Positions 13,510-21,742 of a DNA stretch of 26,403 bases are shown here, piece after piece. Position 1 is the first letter of the stretch. The number at the start of each line of letters is the position of its first letter. This stretch comes from a virus. The notes below the pieces were generated by a model. The model did not search any database, was not told the origin of the DNA, and was given only the letters and a program-made list of their open reading frames with translations. Both the position numbers and the translations under genes were made by a program. Location: IMG/VR virus record IMGVR_UViG_3300025896_000168, positions 1 through 26,403 of that record, one strand, 5' to 3'.

Positions 13510-14283
13510 ATGTTGGTCGGTATTGGCGGTGTTGCCATAACTAAGTTTGCAGGCGGTACTGGAGCGTTTACACCTGATAAAATATCAGGCTTAAAACTTT
13601 GGTTAAAAGCAGATGCTGGCATTACAAAAGATGGTAGTAATTTAGTTAGTGCTTGGGCTGATCAAAGCGGCCAGGGAAACAATTTTTCGCAGAGCACTGC
13701 CGGTGCAAAACCTCTCTATACAGCTTCGGCACAAAATAGTTTACCGGCTATAGTATTTGACGGTAGTTCAGACTACATGACTTCAGCGGCCTTCACGTTA
13801 GGTCCTTGGTCGTGTTTTGCCGTTTGTTCAAATAATTGGGCTACTCCAGCATACGGCGGTTTGTGGCGGCATAATTTTGGTCCTACTACTGGTCGGGGAA
13901 TCATAACTACCTCTAGTTCGACTCTTGGCTGGAATGCTAGTGAGTTTGTGTGTACCGGGAATGGTTATTTTGACACTCAAAGCCCAAGGGCTATTGGTCC
14001 TTGGGGAAGTTTAAGCAATGGAACTTATCAACTTATAAGTGCTGGATGCGGTGCTAGTGGTAGTTTTGTAAATGTCAATAAAACAGCAGTTACTAGAAGT
14101 GTTTCGAACGCATCGGTAACTCCTGCATCATTTGTTGCCGCTATCGGCACTTTTGAGGCGACGTTTAATGCAAACTTTTGGAATGGTGGAATCGCTGAAC
14201 TGATCATATATGATTCTGTTATATCAAGTGGAGATATTGGTTCTGTAGAAACGTATCTTAAAACTCGATGGGGTACACCATAA
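13510..14283 (+). CDS. LamG-like concanavalin-fold protein, likely spike adhesin
   Basis: The ATG at 13510 comes two bases after the spike-base stop; a TTG at 13504 in frame is a less likely start. The product is 257 residues. It holds one jelly-roll domain of LamG or concanavalin-like type: KISGLKLWLKADAGIT, LVSAWADQSGQGNNFSQST, and SLPAIVFDGSSDYM at the front, and WNGGIAELIIYDSVISSGDI plus VETYLKTRWG at the end. These are the characteristic opening and closing strands. Such domains bind carbohydrate or protein at surfaces. Translational coupling to the spike-base gene suggests that the two act as base and head of one spike. The exact ligand is unknown. Confidence 0.78.
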   Translation: MLVGIGGVAITKFAGGTGAFTPDKISGLKLWLKADAGITKDGSNLVSAWADQSGQGNNFSQSTAGAKPLYTASAQNSLPAIVFDGSSDYMTSAAFTLGPWSCFAVCSNNWATPAYGGLWRHNFGPTTGRGIITTSSSTLGWNASEFVCTGNGYFDTQSPRAIGPWGSLSNGTYQLISAGCGASGSFVNVNKTAVTRSVSNASVTPASFVAAIGTFEATFNANFWNGGIAELIIYDSVISSGDIGSVETYLKTRWGTP

Positions 14284-14303
14284 CAACAACTAGGGAGAAT
14301 AAT

Positions 14304-14990
14304 ATGGCACAAGTAGATTGGAACGCGATAATGGGAGTAGGGCAACCAAAGCGACGTTATGCAGGGGCTAACGTTAAGTTTTTTAATGCCTATAACGAAA
14401 ACAAAGAAAAGACACTAGCGCAAGGTCGCCCGATCTTTGATGAGATTCCGTCTATCTCGATACAGTGGCCGGGTGGAGATGAGACGGTTAGGCGCATTGA
14501 ACCTCACGATATTGCAGAGTACTCAGAACTATACGCCGCTTTTACTGCAGGCAATCAGCCCGTAGAGAGTGGGACACCATTAGCAGAATGGCCGTTAATG
14601 AATGGGTCAGCAATGCGCGAGTTTCAGCATATTGGTTTTCGCACTGTAGAGCAGGTGGCAAGCGCCAATGATGAGGTTAAACGCAAACTCGGTCCCTTGG
14701 GTAAGTTTATCAAATTGGCACAAGACTGGCTTGCAGCCGCTAACAGCGATCAAGCACAGGTAACAGCACTCAAGCAACAATTAGACCGAGAACAGCTTCG
14801 TACTGCGAGACTAGAGGAGCAGTTAGAACTTATGATGCAGCGTATCGAAGGTTTGGAAGGTACTGATTTACGGCCACAGCGCCGTAAAGTGTTTCAGCCA
14901 GAACCAGATATTGAAGATGATGGAAACGATTTTGTTGATGATGAAGTCGTTGAAACTCCCAAGAGAAGGGGTAGACCGAGAAAAGTATGA
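14304..14990 (+). CDS. Virion-associated protein with coiled coil and C-terminal AT-hook
   Basis: I choose ATG 14304, with AGGGAGAATAAT upstream, over the in-frame ATG at 14268. The product has 228 residues: an N-terminal VDWNAIMGVGQPKRRYAGAN, a charged middle with GTPLAEWPLMNGS and RTVEQVASAND, a coiled coil (ALKQQLDREQLRTARLEEQL), and an acidic stretch followed by KRRGRPRKV (residues 220-228), an AT-hook that binds the DNA minor groove. The pattern 'GTPLxEWPxM ... TVEQLA ... LGxxA' is known to me from conserved phage head-region proteins of unknown role. It overlaps the adaptor gene (ATGA). A DNA-organising or packaging role is possible but not shown. Confidence 0.65.
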   Translation: MAQVDWNAIMGVGQPKRRYAGANVKFFNAYNENKEKTLAQGRPIFDEIPSISIQWPGGDETVRRIEPHDIAEYSELYAAFTAGNQPVESGTPLAEWPLMNGSAMREFQHIGFRTVEQVASANDEVKRKLGPLGKFIKLAQDWLAAANSDQAQVTALKQQLDREQLRTARLEEQLELMMQRIEGLEGTDLRPQRRKVFQPEPDIEDDGNDFVDDEVVETPKRRGRPRKV

Positions 14991-15850
14991 CACTTGCAAC
15001 GGTTGTTACAAACGTCGCTAACGAAGCTGGCTACTCTGTAGAGTCAAACATAATGACTTCTACGGAGACGACTACCAAGCAGCTACGCACTATTGCGAAT
15101 CGTATCAACCATGAGATGTCAGAAGCGTATCCCTGGCCGGTGATGTATGCGAGCGGGTCCTTCTCCCTAGTCGCAGGGCAAGCATCGTATGCATTGCCGG
15201 CCTCTTTTTCTTATTACCATTACGAATCGTTTTGGAATAGCAGCACTCGCTGGCGCATCCTTGGACCGATGAGCGAGCAAGAGTATGCAGAGATTAGAGG
15301 CTACGGACTTAATACTACCGTTTATCAGCGGTTCCAAATTCGCGGTATTTCCAATACCGAACTTTTGATTAGTCCGACTCCTACAGCTTCTAACGCTGGA
15401 AACATAGTAATTTTTGAGTATATCGCTGATAGAAGTGTAAAACCGGCAACGTGGGTAACTGCAACAGTATACGCTGCAGGTGCATACACATTTTACAACG
15501 GCAACTATTACACCACAACAGCAGGCGGTACTTCCGGTGCAACTGCGCCAACTCATACTAGCGGTAGTGTTTCGGACGGTGGTGTAACTTGGGACTACTA
15601 TTCAGGTCCCTATAAGGAATTTTTGAAAGATACTGACGTTTCAATCTTTAATGAAAAAACGTTAGAGCAGGGAATGATGGAGCGATTCTCTGAGATTCAC
15701 GGCTTGGATAACATTCAGCCTCGTTTTCTTGCGCAACTTAACGAAGATTTTTCTAAGCAAAACCCTGGCAAGATTATTTATGCAGGCGGCCATACACGAG
15801 CAGAATTGTTTGCGCGTAGTGGCACTGCAGTTTTTGGAACGTGGATCTGA
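14987..15850 (+). CDS. Head-tail adaptor protein with an inserted carbohydrate-binding-like module
   Basis: The N-terminus (TLATVVTNVANEAGY, then RTIANRINHEMSEAYPWPVM) has the helix pattern and the 'YPWP' element of phage adaptor proteins that bind below the portal, such as P22 gp4. The first domain ends near residue 150 with ISNTELLISPTPTASNAGNI and EYIADRSVKPAT. Residues 156-205 are different: WVTATVYAAGAYTFYNGNYY, then AGGTSGATAPTHTSGSVSDG, ending GVTWDYY. This is a widespread phage carbohydrate-binding-like beta module. The C-terminal helix with DTDVSIFNEKTLEQGMMERF follows, the usual adaptor ending. Length is 287 residues, longer than P22 gp4 (about 166). It overlaps the next gene by one base (TGATG). 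Confidence 0.75.
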   Translation: MTLATVVTNVANEAGYSVESNIMTSTETTTKQLRTIANRINHEMSEAYPWPVMYASGSFSLVAGQASYALPASFSYYHYESFWNSSTRWRILGPMSEQEYAEIRGYGLNTTVYQRFQIRGISNTELLISPTPTASNAGNIVIFEYIADRSVKPATWVTATVYAAGAYTFYNGNYYTTTAGGTSGATAPTHTSGSVSDGGVTWDYYSGPYKEFLKDTDVSIFNEKTLEQGMMERFSEIHGLDNIQPRFLAQLNEDFSKQNPGKIIYAGGHTRAELFARSGTAVFGTWI

Positions 15851-17112
15851 TGGCACAGCAACCAATGCAAGCACCACCACCCGCAAAAGGCATGACGCCG
15901 CAACAGTATTACATGGCGCTTATCTCGCAAGGTATGCGCAGTCAAGATGCTTACGCCGCTTTACAGCAAGCGTATGGACCTCCGAAGAGTCCTCAAGAGC
16001 AAGCGCAGGAGCAGGCACAACAGCAACAAAACGCACAATTAGCGGCTACGGGTGGACAGGTAGCTGGAATTATCGGCGGCTCGTATTTAGCGGGTCAACT
16101 TGGCGGATTAGGCGGCGGGGCTGCAGCTGCAGGCGCAGGAACTGCAGCAGGCGCAGGAGCAGCCGGAACGGGTGCCGCTGTTGGCGCTGGAACAGCAGGA
16201 GTAGGCACAGGTGCGGCAGCAGCTGGAACCGGAGCAACAGCTGCAGGTGTTGGTGGTGGTGTTGCAACAGGTGGTGGTGCTGCGGGCGGTGGTGCTGCAG
16301 CAGGAGCAGGCGCAAGCGCGGTGCTTGTACCAGCGGCAATTGTAGCAGGTGCAGCAGTGCTTGCTAGTAATGCTTGGGAAACAGGCATGAAAGATATCGT
16401 CCGTGGTCGTGGAACCCGCGAAGATTATATCAATCAAGTTGCTAATCACATGACTGGTTTAAACCTTGGCTTACGTTTATTTGGAAAACGTAGCATTGGT
16501 TCAATGATGACGAGTGGTAAAAGTCAGCAGCAACAGATTCGTGACAGCTTTAGAACTAACCTAAAAGATAGCGGCGTAGCTGATGACAAGTATCAAGTAA
16601 CACTTGCCGATGGTTCTAAGTTTGATATCGGGCTTGATGGTAAGCATCGTTTTACAAACATCGATGGAACAAAACGCAATCCTTGGGATGGAGATTCTCA
16701 AAACCCGCTTTCAAATTATGCAACGGGCAAACTTGATCCAATGATTAAGCGGATTTATGAAGGCGCGCCAGAAGATTATCATACCGAGCAATTTACAGGA
16801 ATGTTAGTTAACGCAGCCATCAGTAACGCTACGAGCGAAAAGGACGTTGATGCAAACATCGCTGCCATGCTTGGCAATAGTCCGTTTGCAAAACAAGCAG
16901 GCATTGATGCTAAAAACGTTCAAGCATTAACCAAGTTAGAGCGCCCAAAGCAAGGCGAAGTTCTACGTTTGTCACCTGGATTGTACCGAACTGATGCTGG
17001 AAAAATTCAGCAGGCAAAAACCTTGCGGCAAGCGTTAGAACTAGCGTACGCAGCTAACCCACAACAACCGTTAATACAACCAGAACAACCAGAGGAAATA
17101 CCGGAGTTATAA
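15850..17112 (+). CDS. Putative ejection or internal virion protein with Gly/Ala-rich hydrophobic segment
   Basis: I place the start at ATG 15850, in a TGATG overlap with the previous stop; an upstream GTG at 15841 is in frame. The 420-residue product has a helical N-terminus (TPQQYYMALISQGMRSQDAY), a Gln-rich linker, and a long Ala/Gly low-complexity hydrophobic region (about 73-174). That region has a glycine-zipper look and could insert in membranes. A conserved phage segment comes after it: GRGTREDYINQVANHM, then IRDSFRTNLKDSGVADDKYQ and VTLADGSKFDIGLDG. Near the C-terminus is a short RLSPGLYR motif shared with the next protein. It probably belongs to the proteins ejected into the host with DNA. 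No enzyme motif is seen. Confidence 0.62.
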   Translation: MAQQPMQAPPPAKGMTPQQYYMALISQGMRSQDAYAALQQAYGPPKSPQEQAQEQAQQQQNAQLAATGGQVAGIIGGSYLAGQLGGLGGGAAAAGAGTAAGAGAAGTGAAVGAGTAGVGTGAAAAGTGATAAGVGGGVATGGGAAGGGAAAGAGASAVLVPAAIVAGAAVLASNAWETGMKDIVRGRGTREDYINQVANHMTGLNLGLRLFGKRSIGSMMTSGKSQQQQIRDSFRTNLKDSGVADDKYQVTLADGSKFDIGLDGKHRFTNIDGTKRNPWDGDSQNPLSNYATGKLDPMIKRIYEGAPEDYHTEQFTGMLVNAAISNATSEKDVDANIAAMLGNSPFAKQAGIDAKNVQALTKLERPKQGEVLRLSPGLYRTDAGKIQQAKTLRQALELAYAANPQQPLIQPEQPEEIPEL

Positions 17113-17115
17113 CTT

Positions 17116-17973
17116 ATGGCACGATATGAAATGCAAAGATTGACAGGGCGAGGTCGTGGATTAGCAAGCGCACTTGCAAGAGATCCACGGGCAACAACAA
17201 TGCCAGTACAGGGTGGACCTGGACGGCCCAAATTCCCTCCAACTCAGTCATCACAGCCACAACCACAGCCACAGCCGCAGCCGCAGCCGCAGCCACAACA
17301 GCTAACAAGGCTTTCTCCTGGCGTCTATCGTGATGCAAGTGGTGCGCTTGTAAATCAGCAAGGCGGTGCGTTGCCAAATCAGCCACAGCGCGGTGGTATG
17401 GCACAGCCTTATGGCAATTTAGAAAACATTTACGGGCAGGCTGGTTCTATTCCAGGTGCTAGACAAGATAGGTTGCAGATACCACCTAACGTGCCACCTA
17501 TGCCAAAAGGCGGTCAAAATATGCAAAACATGGGACAGCAACTTGGTCGTGATGCGTACATTATGAATCAGATCCGCACTGGCAACATTCCACAGATGCG
17601 ACCTGGAACGTTTATGGCAAATGAAGTGAATGATGCCATGAGTGGCATCGCAGCGCAGGTTCAGCAGCGCAATCCGCAGTATTTTGGTCAGCAGCAAATG
17701 CCAAATCCATACGGCTCAGGTGGAAACCCAGGACAGCAAATGAACCCCATGTTGGATTTTCAACAATATCAGCAGATGAATAACCCATACGGACAGGGTT
17801 TTAATGCTGGGCAGGGTGGGGGTTCTGGAATAGTAGCGCAACGAAATGACGGTATGGATAGTCGTCAGTATGTGCCTAATGAAATGCAAAGGATGCAAGC
17901 ACAATTATACAATCAAGAGCAATTGCCCCAGACAAATAGACCTTTGATGCAGCCTCAAATTCGTCGTTATTAA
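17116..17973 (+). CDS. Gln/Pro/Asn-rich low-complexity virion protein
   Basis: The start is three bases after the previous stop. The 285-residue product has a basic N-terminus (LTGRGRGLASALARDPRA), an uninterrupted Gln-Pro dipeptide repeat, a motif RLSPGVYRDASG, and a Gln-, Asn-, Gly- and Met-rich remainder ending in RPLMQPQIRRY. No fold is predicted; most of the chain should be disordered. It lies in the ejection-protein block between two long genes, so a virion-internal role fits, but this is inferred from position only. Confidence 0.58.
   Translation: MARYEMQRLTGRGRGLASALARDPRATTMPVQGGPGRPKFPPTQSSQPQPQPQPQPQPQPQQLTRLSPGVYRDASGALVNQQGGALPNQPQRGGMAQPYGNLENIYGQAGSIPGARQDRLQIPPNVPPMPKGGQNMQNMGQQLGRDAYIMNQIRTGNIPQMRPGTFMANEVNDAMSGIAAQVQQRNPQYFGQQQMPNPYGSGGNPGQQMNPMLDFQQYQQMNNPYGQGFNAGQGGGSGIVAQRNDGMDSRQYVPNEMQRMQAQLYNQEQLPQTNRPLMQPQIRRY
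17254..17301 (+). repeat. Hexanucleotide microsatellite coding for (Gln-Pro)n
   Basis: Sixteen codons of CAR-CCR type encode seven Gln-Pro pairs followed by QQ. The hexamer alternates CAGCCA and CAGCCG with occasional CAA, so it is imperfect but in phase. It could expand or contract by slippage, always in multiples of six bases and without a frameshift. Confidence 0.85.
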
Positions 17974-17986
17974 CTTGTGAGGGTCA

Positions 17987-19555
17987 ATGCCGTTTCAAGG
18001 CTTCACAATGCCTCCACCGTCTTTAGGGCTAGACTTAGTTAGCCGTATCGACAATATGGAACCAGCCGCAGCGTTGGAATTGGTAAACGTGTTTCCTGGA
18101 GCAACGGCACCAACGTTAAGACTTGGCTATCAAGAGTTTGCAAACTTAGCTAGTGCATCAGGTGGTACTGCTTCGCAGATAAACTTTATGCACGAGTTTC
18201 CGTTGCCTGATGGAACGGCACAACTTATTGCAGCGCAGACTACGCAACTTTTTAGCGTTAGTTCTACTGGAACCATTAGTAACATCAGCAGGGTCGGAGG
18301 ATACACAAGCGGTAATTGGAACAAGGAAGGCTTTCGCAATCGTTTGTATCTTGCAAACAATTCAGGCGCAGATGTGCCACAAGTATATACGGGCACAGGA
18401 TTAGCAGCAGATATTTCTATTGCTTCTGGCGGGCCAAGTGGAGGATTAACGCAACTTTGTAACGTTAGTAGTTATCGTTTGCGCTTGTACTTCATTGAGC
18501 GTAACTCAATGTTAATGTGGTACGACGAGACGGAAAACGACACCATTTCTACCGGAACCTCCGTACTTAAGAGTTATGATTTCAGCGGTATCATGCGCCG
18601 TGGTGGTTATCTGCTTTTTACCAACAGTTACACCAATATCCGAGGTGTCAGTACTAAAGACCTTTTCATGGCTGTTAGTAGCGAGGGAGAGGTAGTTTTG
18701 TATTCGGGTTATTCCCCCGATGATACTGATTGGACACTAGTAGCACATTTCATTATTGGTAAACCGTTAGGACCCAGAGCATTCGTAAGAATTAATCAGG
18801 ATATTTGGATCATTACTCAACAAGGAATAGTGCCGGCATCAGCATTGTTTGAACTTGATCCAGAGCAAGCTGTTACTACCGTTTCGCGTACTATAAACCC
18901 TTTGATCACTGAAACCGCTGCCTCGCTTTCATTTAGTACTTTGTGGACCGGATTCTTTTGGCCGAGTGGTCGTAGGGTATACGTTACTCTTCCTAGCAGC
19001 ACAGGTACTGCAAAGTTTCTTGTTTACTCAATAGACTCAAAAGCCTGGACGACTTTCCAGCTTTACGCCGATCAACACGCCGTAGCATCAGGTAAGTTTT
19101 TAGACCTACCTTTTTACGGTTCTACTACCGGGATGATCTACAAGGGCGAAACTGGCTATGCCGACGCAAAGCCAAGTTCGGGTGACGGTCAGTCTATAGC
19201 ATTTAGTGGTAGAACGGCTTTTAGCTTTTATGGTAGCCGTAGCAACTTCAAACAGTTTGCCGACATTCGCCCTATCTTACGGGGTAAACGTGGCCTTACA
19301 CTTAATATCGGAATTGATACGGACTTTAAGCGGCAACCTACCGTTACAAGCGTATCAACTACGGCAGGCGTTTATACCCCGTGGGGTAGCCCGTGGGGAT
19401 CGGCATGGTCCTCGGAGTTAGAGTATATTTTTGATAGGTACGCTGCAAAAGGACAGGGGGCTTGTGGCGCCGTCAGGTTTGGCGGCGCGATCCGAGGTAG
19501 TTCGTTACAGTTTTTTGGCTTTGAAATAAGGTACGATTTAGGCGGTCAGGTATAA
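17987..19555 (+). CDS. Tail hub or nozzle-like protein (P22 gp10 / T7 gp12 type role)
   Basis: The 522-residue product is beta-rich. Its N-terminus LGLDLVSRIDNMEPAAALEL followed by VNVFPGATAPTLRLGYQEFA is typical of P22 gp10-like tail accessory proteins, which form the hub under the adaptor. The body contains repeated blade-like strands, including FRNRLYLANNSGADVPQVYT, TKDLFMAVSSEGEVVLYSG and SAWSSELEYIFDRYA, consistent with a propeller-like shell. GAGG lies four bases before ATG 17987; a second in-frame ATG at 18008 is possible. It should connect adaptor and tail tip. The call rests on motif recall and position, not on an alignment. Confidence 0.7.
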   Translation: MPFQGFTMPPPSLGLDLVSRIDNMEPAAALELVNVFPGATAPTLRLGYQEFANLASASGGTASQINFMHEFPLPDGTAQLIAAQTTQLFSVSSTGTISNISRVGGYTSGNWNKEGFRNRLYLANNSGADVPQVYTGTGLAADISIASGGPSGGLTQLCNVSSYRLRLYFIERNSMLMWYDETENDTISTGTSVLKSYDFSGIMRRGGYLLFTNSYTNIRGVSTKDLFMAVSSEGEVVLYSGYSPDDTDWTLVAHFIIGKPLGPRAFVRINQDIWIITQQGIVPASALFELDPEQAVTTVSRTINPLITETAASLSFSTLWTGFFWPSGRRVYVTLPSSTGTAKFLVYSIDSKAWTTFQLYADQHAVASGKFLDLPFYGSTTGMIYKGETGYADAKPSSGDGQSIAFSGRTAFSFYGSRSNFKQFADIRPILRGKRGLTLNIGIDTDFKRQPTVTSVSTTAGVYTPWGSPWGSAWSSELEYIFDRYAAKGQGACGAVRFGGAIRGSSLQFFGFEIRYDLGGQV

Positions 19556-19557
19556 AT

Positions 19558-20526
19558 ATGGCACCATCACCACGACGAAAAACAGCATTAGCAAAAACTC
19601 CTCAGACTGCGCAAAAGCAAAATGTGCCAGGAAATAAGCCGCAAACAGCAACAGCGGGTAAACCGACAGGACCAACGCCTAGACCTAATCCAAAAACTTT
19701 GAATCGCCGTGAGCGCAATCGCAACAATCGCGGTGCGCGTGGGCCACGAAAACCGCCGGCGTTTATCAACCGTTCGGGTTTTTATGATCAAAACCAAGAG
19801 CAACAGGGGCAAACTTTGCAAGATTATGCAGGTTATCAAGCCGTTCAAGCAATGAAGGGTATGCAAAACTATGACCCTAACAATCCCTATGCTGGCATGT
19901 CAGAACAAGGGTTTCAAAGTCAAATGGATCAGGCGCGGCAAAACGTCATGAATGAGTTTGAGCGCAGCATGGGACCGCAGTTTGAGCGTGAAGAACAAGG
20001 GTTTAGACAACGCATGGCAGAACAGGGCATTGATCCTAACTCAGGCGCTTTTCAAGTCCAGTATCAAAACATGAAAGAAGCGCAAAATGCGGCTAGGCAG
20101 GGCGCACAGGCACAAGCATTTCAGCTTGGTGCAGGATATCAGCAACAGGTGTTCCAGCAGGGAATGGAGGGTCGCAGATTACCGCTTGAACAGCTTGCAG
20201 CAACTACTCCTTACTTTACTTTGCCGTATCAGACTGGCATGGCCGGTCAGCAAGCAGACCTGCAACGTAAGTTTGAAGCTGAACAACAGCAAAAACTATT
20301 GCAGCAGCGCATGGAAGAAGCACAACTCGGAGCGCGTACAAGTATGGGTACTGCACAATTAGGCGCGCAGACACAACGCGACATTGCAACAATGCAGATG
20401 GTGAATAGTCAGTACGGTAATCAGCAGCAACAGCAAGCCCCTCCTTGGTACAACTATGCTATTCAAGGCGCAGTGCAAGGTGGGACTGCCGGAATAATTA
20501 ACTATATGAATAGACCAGCTAAATAA
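19558..20526 (+). CDS. Gln-rich internal virion (ejection) protein
   Basis: Start two bases after the nozzle gene. The 322-residue product has a very basic, Pro-rich N-terminus (about residues 1-70, RRERNRNNRGARGPRKPP), then long helices rich in Gln (MNEFERSMGPQFEREEQGFR, RMAEQGIDPNSGAFQVQYQN). A segment ALGA/QLGAGYQQQVFQQG recurs in phage internal proteins. The C-terminus has QQQQQ followed by a short Gly-rich hydrophobic run (IQGAVQGGTAGIINYM). Together with its place among the tail genes, it suggests one of several proteins injected with the DNA. The basic N-terminus may bind DNA. No family name is certain. Confidence 0.6.
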   Translation: MAPSPRRKTALAKTPQTAQKQNVPGNKPQTATAGKPTGPTPRPNPKTLNRRERNRNNRGARGPRKPPAFINRSGFYDQNQEQQGQTLQDYAGYQAVQAMKGMQNYDPNNPYAGMSEQGFQSQMDQARQNVMNEFERSMGPQFEREEQGFRQRMAEQGIDPNSGAFQVQYQNMKEAQNAARQGAQAQAFQLGAGYQQQVFQQGMEGRRLPLEQLAATTPYFTLPYQTGMAGQQADLQRKFEAEQQQKLLQQRMEEAQLGARTSMGTAQLGAQTQRDIATMQMVNSQYGNQQQQQAPPWYNYAIQGAVQGGTAGIINYMNRPAK

Positions 20527-20527
20527 T

Positions 20528-21742
20528 ATGGCAACTGATGCTCTAACTGCAGCACTTCTTGGATTGAACACTTCGGCGGCTGATACACCGTACGGGCTAG
20601 GTGCACTTACGGTCGCGCAAACTACGCCTCAAATGATGGATCCTTATGGTAGCTGGCAACGTAATCTTGCCGTTGGGTTGGGCGGTACTCTTGTTACTGC
20701 TTTATTGGGATATCAAGCAAGGCAGCAAGCACTAGAGCAGAATCTTGCGCTGCAGCCCTACATTACACGCGCTCTTAAAGCACCAAGCATGGAAGCACTT
20801 GATGTGATAATGGCAGAAGAGGGCGGTGCTCCGCTTAGAAGTATTGGGGCGCAACTCAAGACTAACTTACTTGAGCAGCAGGCAGTACGTGCCAAGCGTG
20901 AAGCTGACCTCCGAGATGTTTTGACATTGGAAGCGGCGAAAGAAGGTTACATCCCTAAGGGATACGAAAGCCTGTTTAACGTACCAAGTGCTGCAACGCC
21001 TGTTGATGCTGCAGCAGCAATTGCAACAGCAGCGCCTAGCAGTGTGTTTAGAACACCAAAGGAACAACGCGATTGGGCGCAAAAACAAGAGGAAATGAAG
21101 TTTCAAAAGTCGCTTGAAGAAAAAGCGGGACAAGCAGGAAGAGAAGCTGCAGAGCGAAGTGATTACATGCGATTGAGTGGCGACATTCAAGCTATGCAGC
21201 CTGTAAAAGATTTTAATCAGGTGCAGCGATATAACGAAACTATTCGAAAGTTAGCAGCTAATCCAACACGCGCAAACATTGATGCAATGATTACTCTTGT
21301 TAAAAAGTCTACCGATCCGAATAGCGTAACTACGCTAGGTGAATTTACACAGGTTGAAGATCAGCAGAGCGCATTGCAGAAATACACTCAAGCGATTAAA
21401 AACGTTTATAGTTCTAATCCTCGCGTTGCAAAACAAGCTATAGATCAGATGGTGGAGGCGAGTGATATCGTCACTGCATCATTGGGCCGTAGATACAACG
21501 AAATAGTGCGTTCAGGCGTAGAGCAAGCTAAAGCACTTGGATTTACCGATCCAAATGAAATAAAATTGCGCGCGCCTTATTACAAAGGTATGTCAATAGG
21601 AACTGCAGATACTACCGCAGGTGATCAAGCACGACTTGCAACAATCGCAACAGAAATAAAGCGCGAAACTGATCCAGAAAAAATTAAAGCGTTAAAAACA
21701 GAAGCAACTGGGATTTATCAGAGGCTAAGTCGTGGCAGATAG
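20528..21742 (+). CDS. Internal virion (ejection) protein, helical
   Basis: Start one base after the previous stop. The 404 residues begin with a hydrophobic, Ala/Leu-rich segment, then WQRNLAVGLGGTLVTALLGY, a possible membrane-active helix. The rest is long charged helix (KREADLRDVLTLEAAKEGYI, KQEEMKFQKSLEEKAGQAGR), with a C-terminal helical domain. The gene precedes the giant lytic ejection protein and overlaps it by 11 bases, so the two are likely made together and may form one channel or core, as T7 gp15 and gp16 do. The homology itself is not established. Confidence 0.62.
   Translation: MATDALTAALLGLNTSAADTPYGLGALTVAQTTPQMMDPYGSWQRNLAVGLGGTLVTALLGYQARQQALEQNLALQPYITRALKAPSMEALDVIMAEEGGAPLRSIGAQLKTNLLEQQAVRAKREADLRDVLTLEAAKEGYIPKGYESLFNVPSAATPVDAAAAIATAAPSSVFRTPKEQRDWAQKQEEMKFQKSLEEKAGQAGREAAERSDYMRLSGDIQAMQPVKDFNQVQRYNETIRKLAANPTRANIDAMITLVKKSTDPNSVTTLGEFTQVEDQQSALQKYTQAIKNVYSSNPRVAKQAIDQMVEASDIVTASLGRRYNEIVRSGVEQAKALGFTDPNEIKLRAPYYKGMSIGTADTTAGDQARLATIATEIKRETDPEKIKALKTEATGIYQRLSRGR

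Noticed and set aside
15729-16367. Plus-strand 212-residue frame rich in Arg, Cys and Trp
   Set aside because: It overlaps the adaptor and ejection genes in another frame; composition is implausible and arises from the GC-rich repeat.
16070-16449. Three overlapping minus-strand frames rich in Ala/Pro, Cys/Ser or Leu/His
   Set aside because: They are shadows of the Gly/Ala-rich plus-strand gene, with low-complexity content and no ribosome binding sites.
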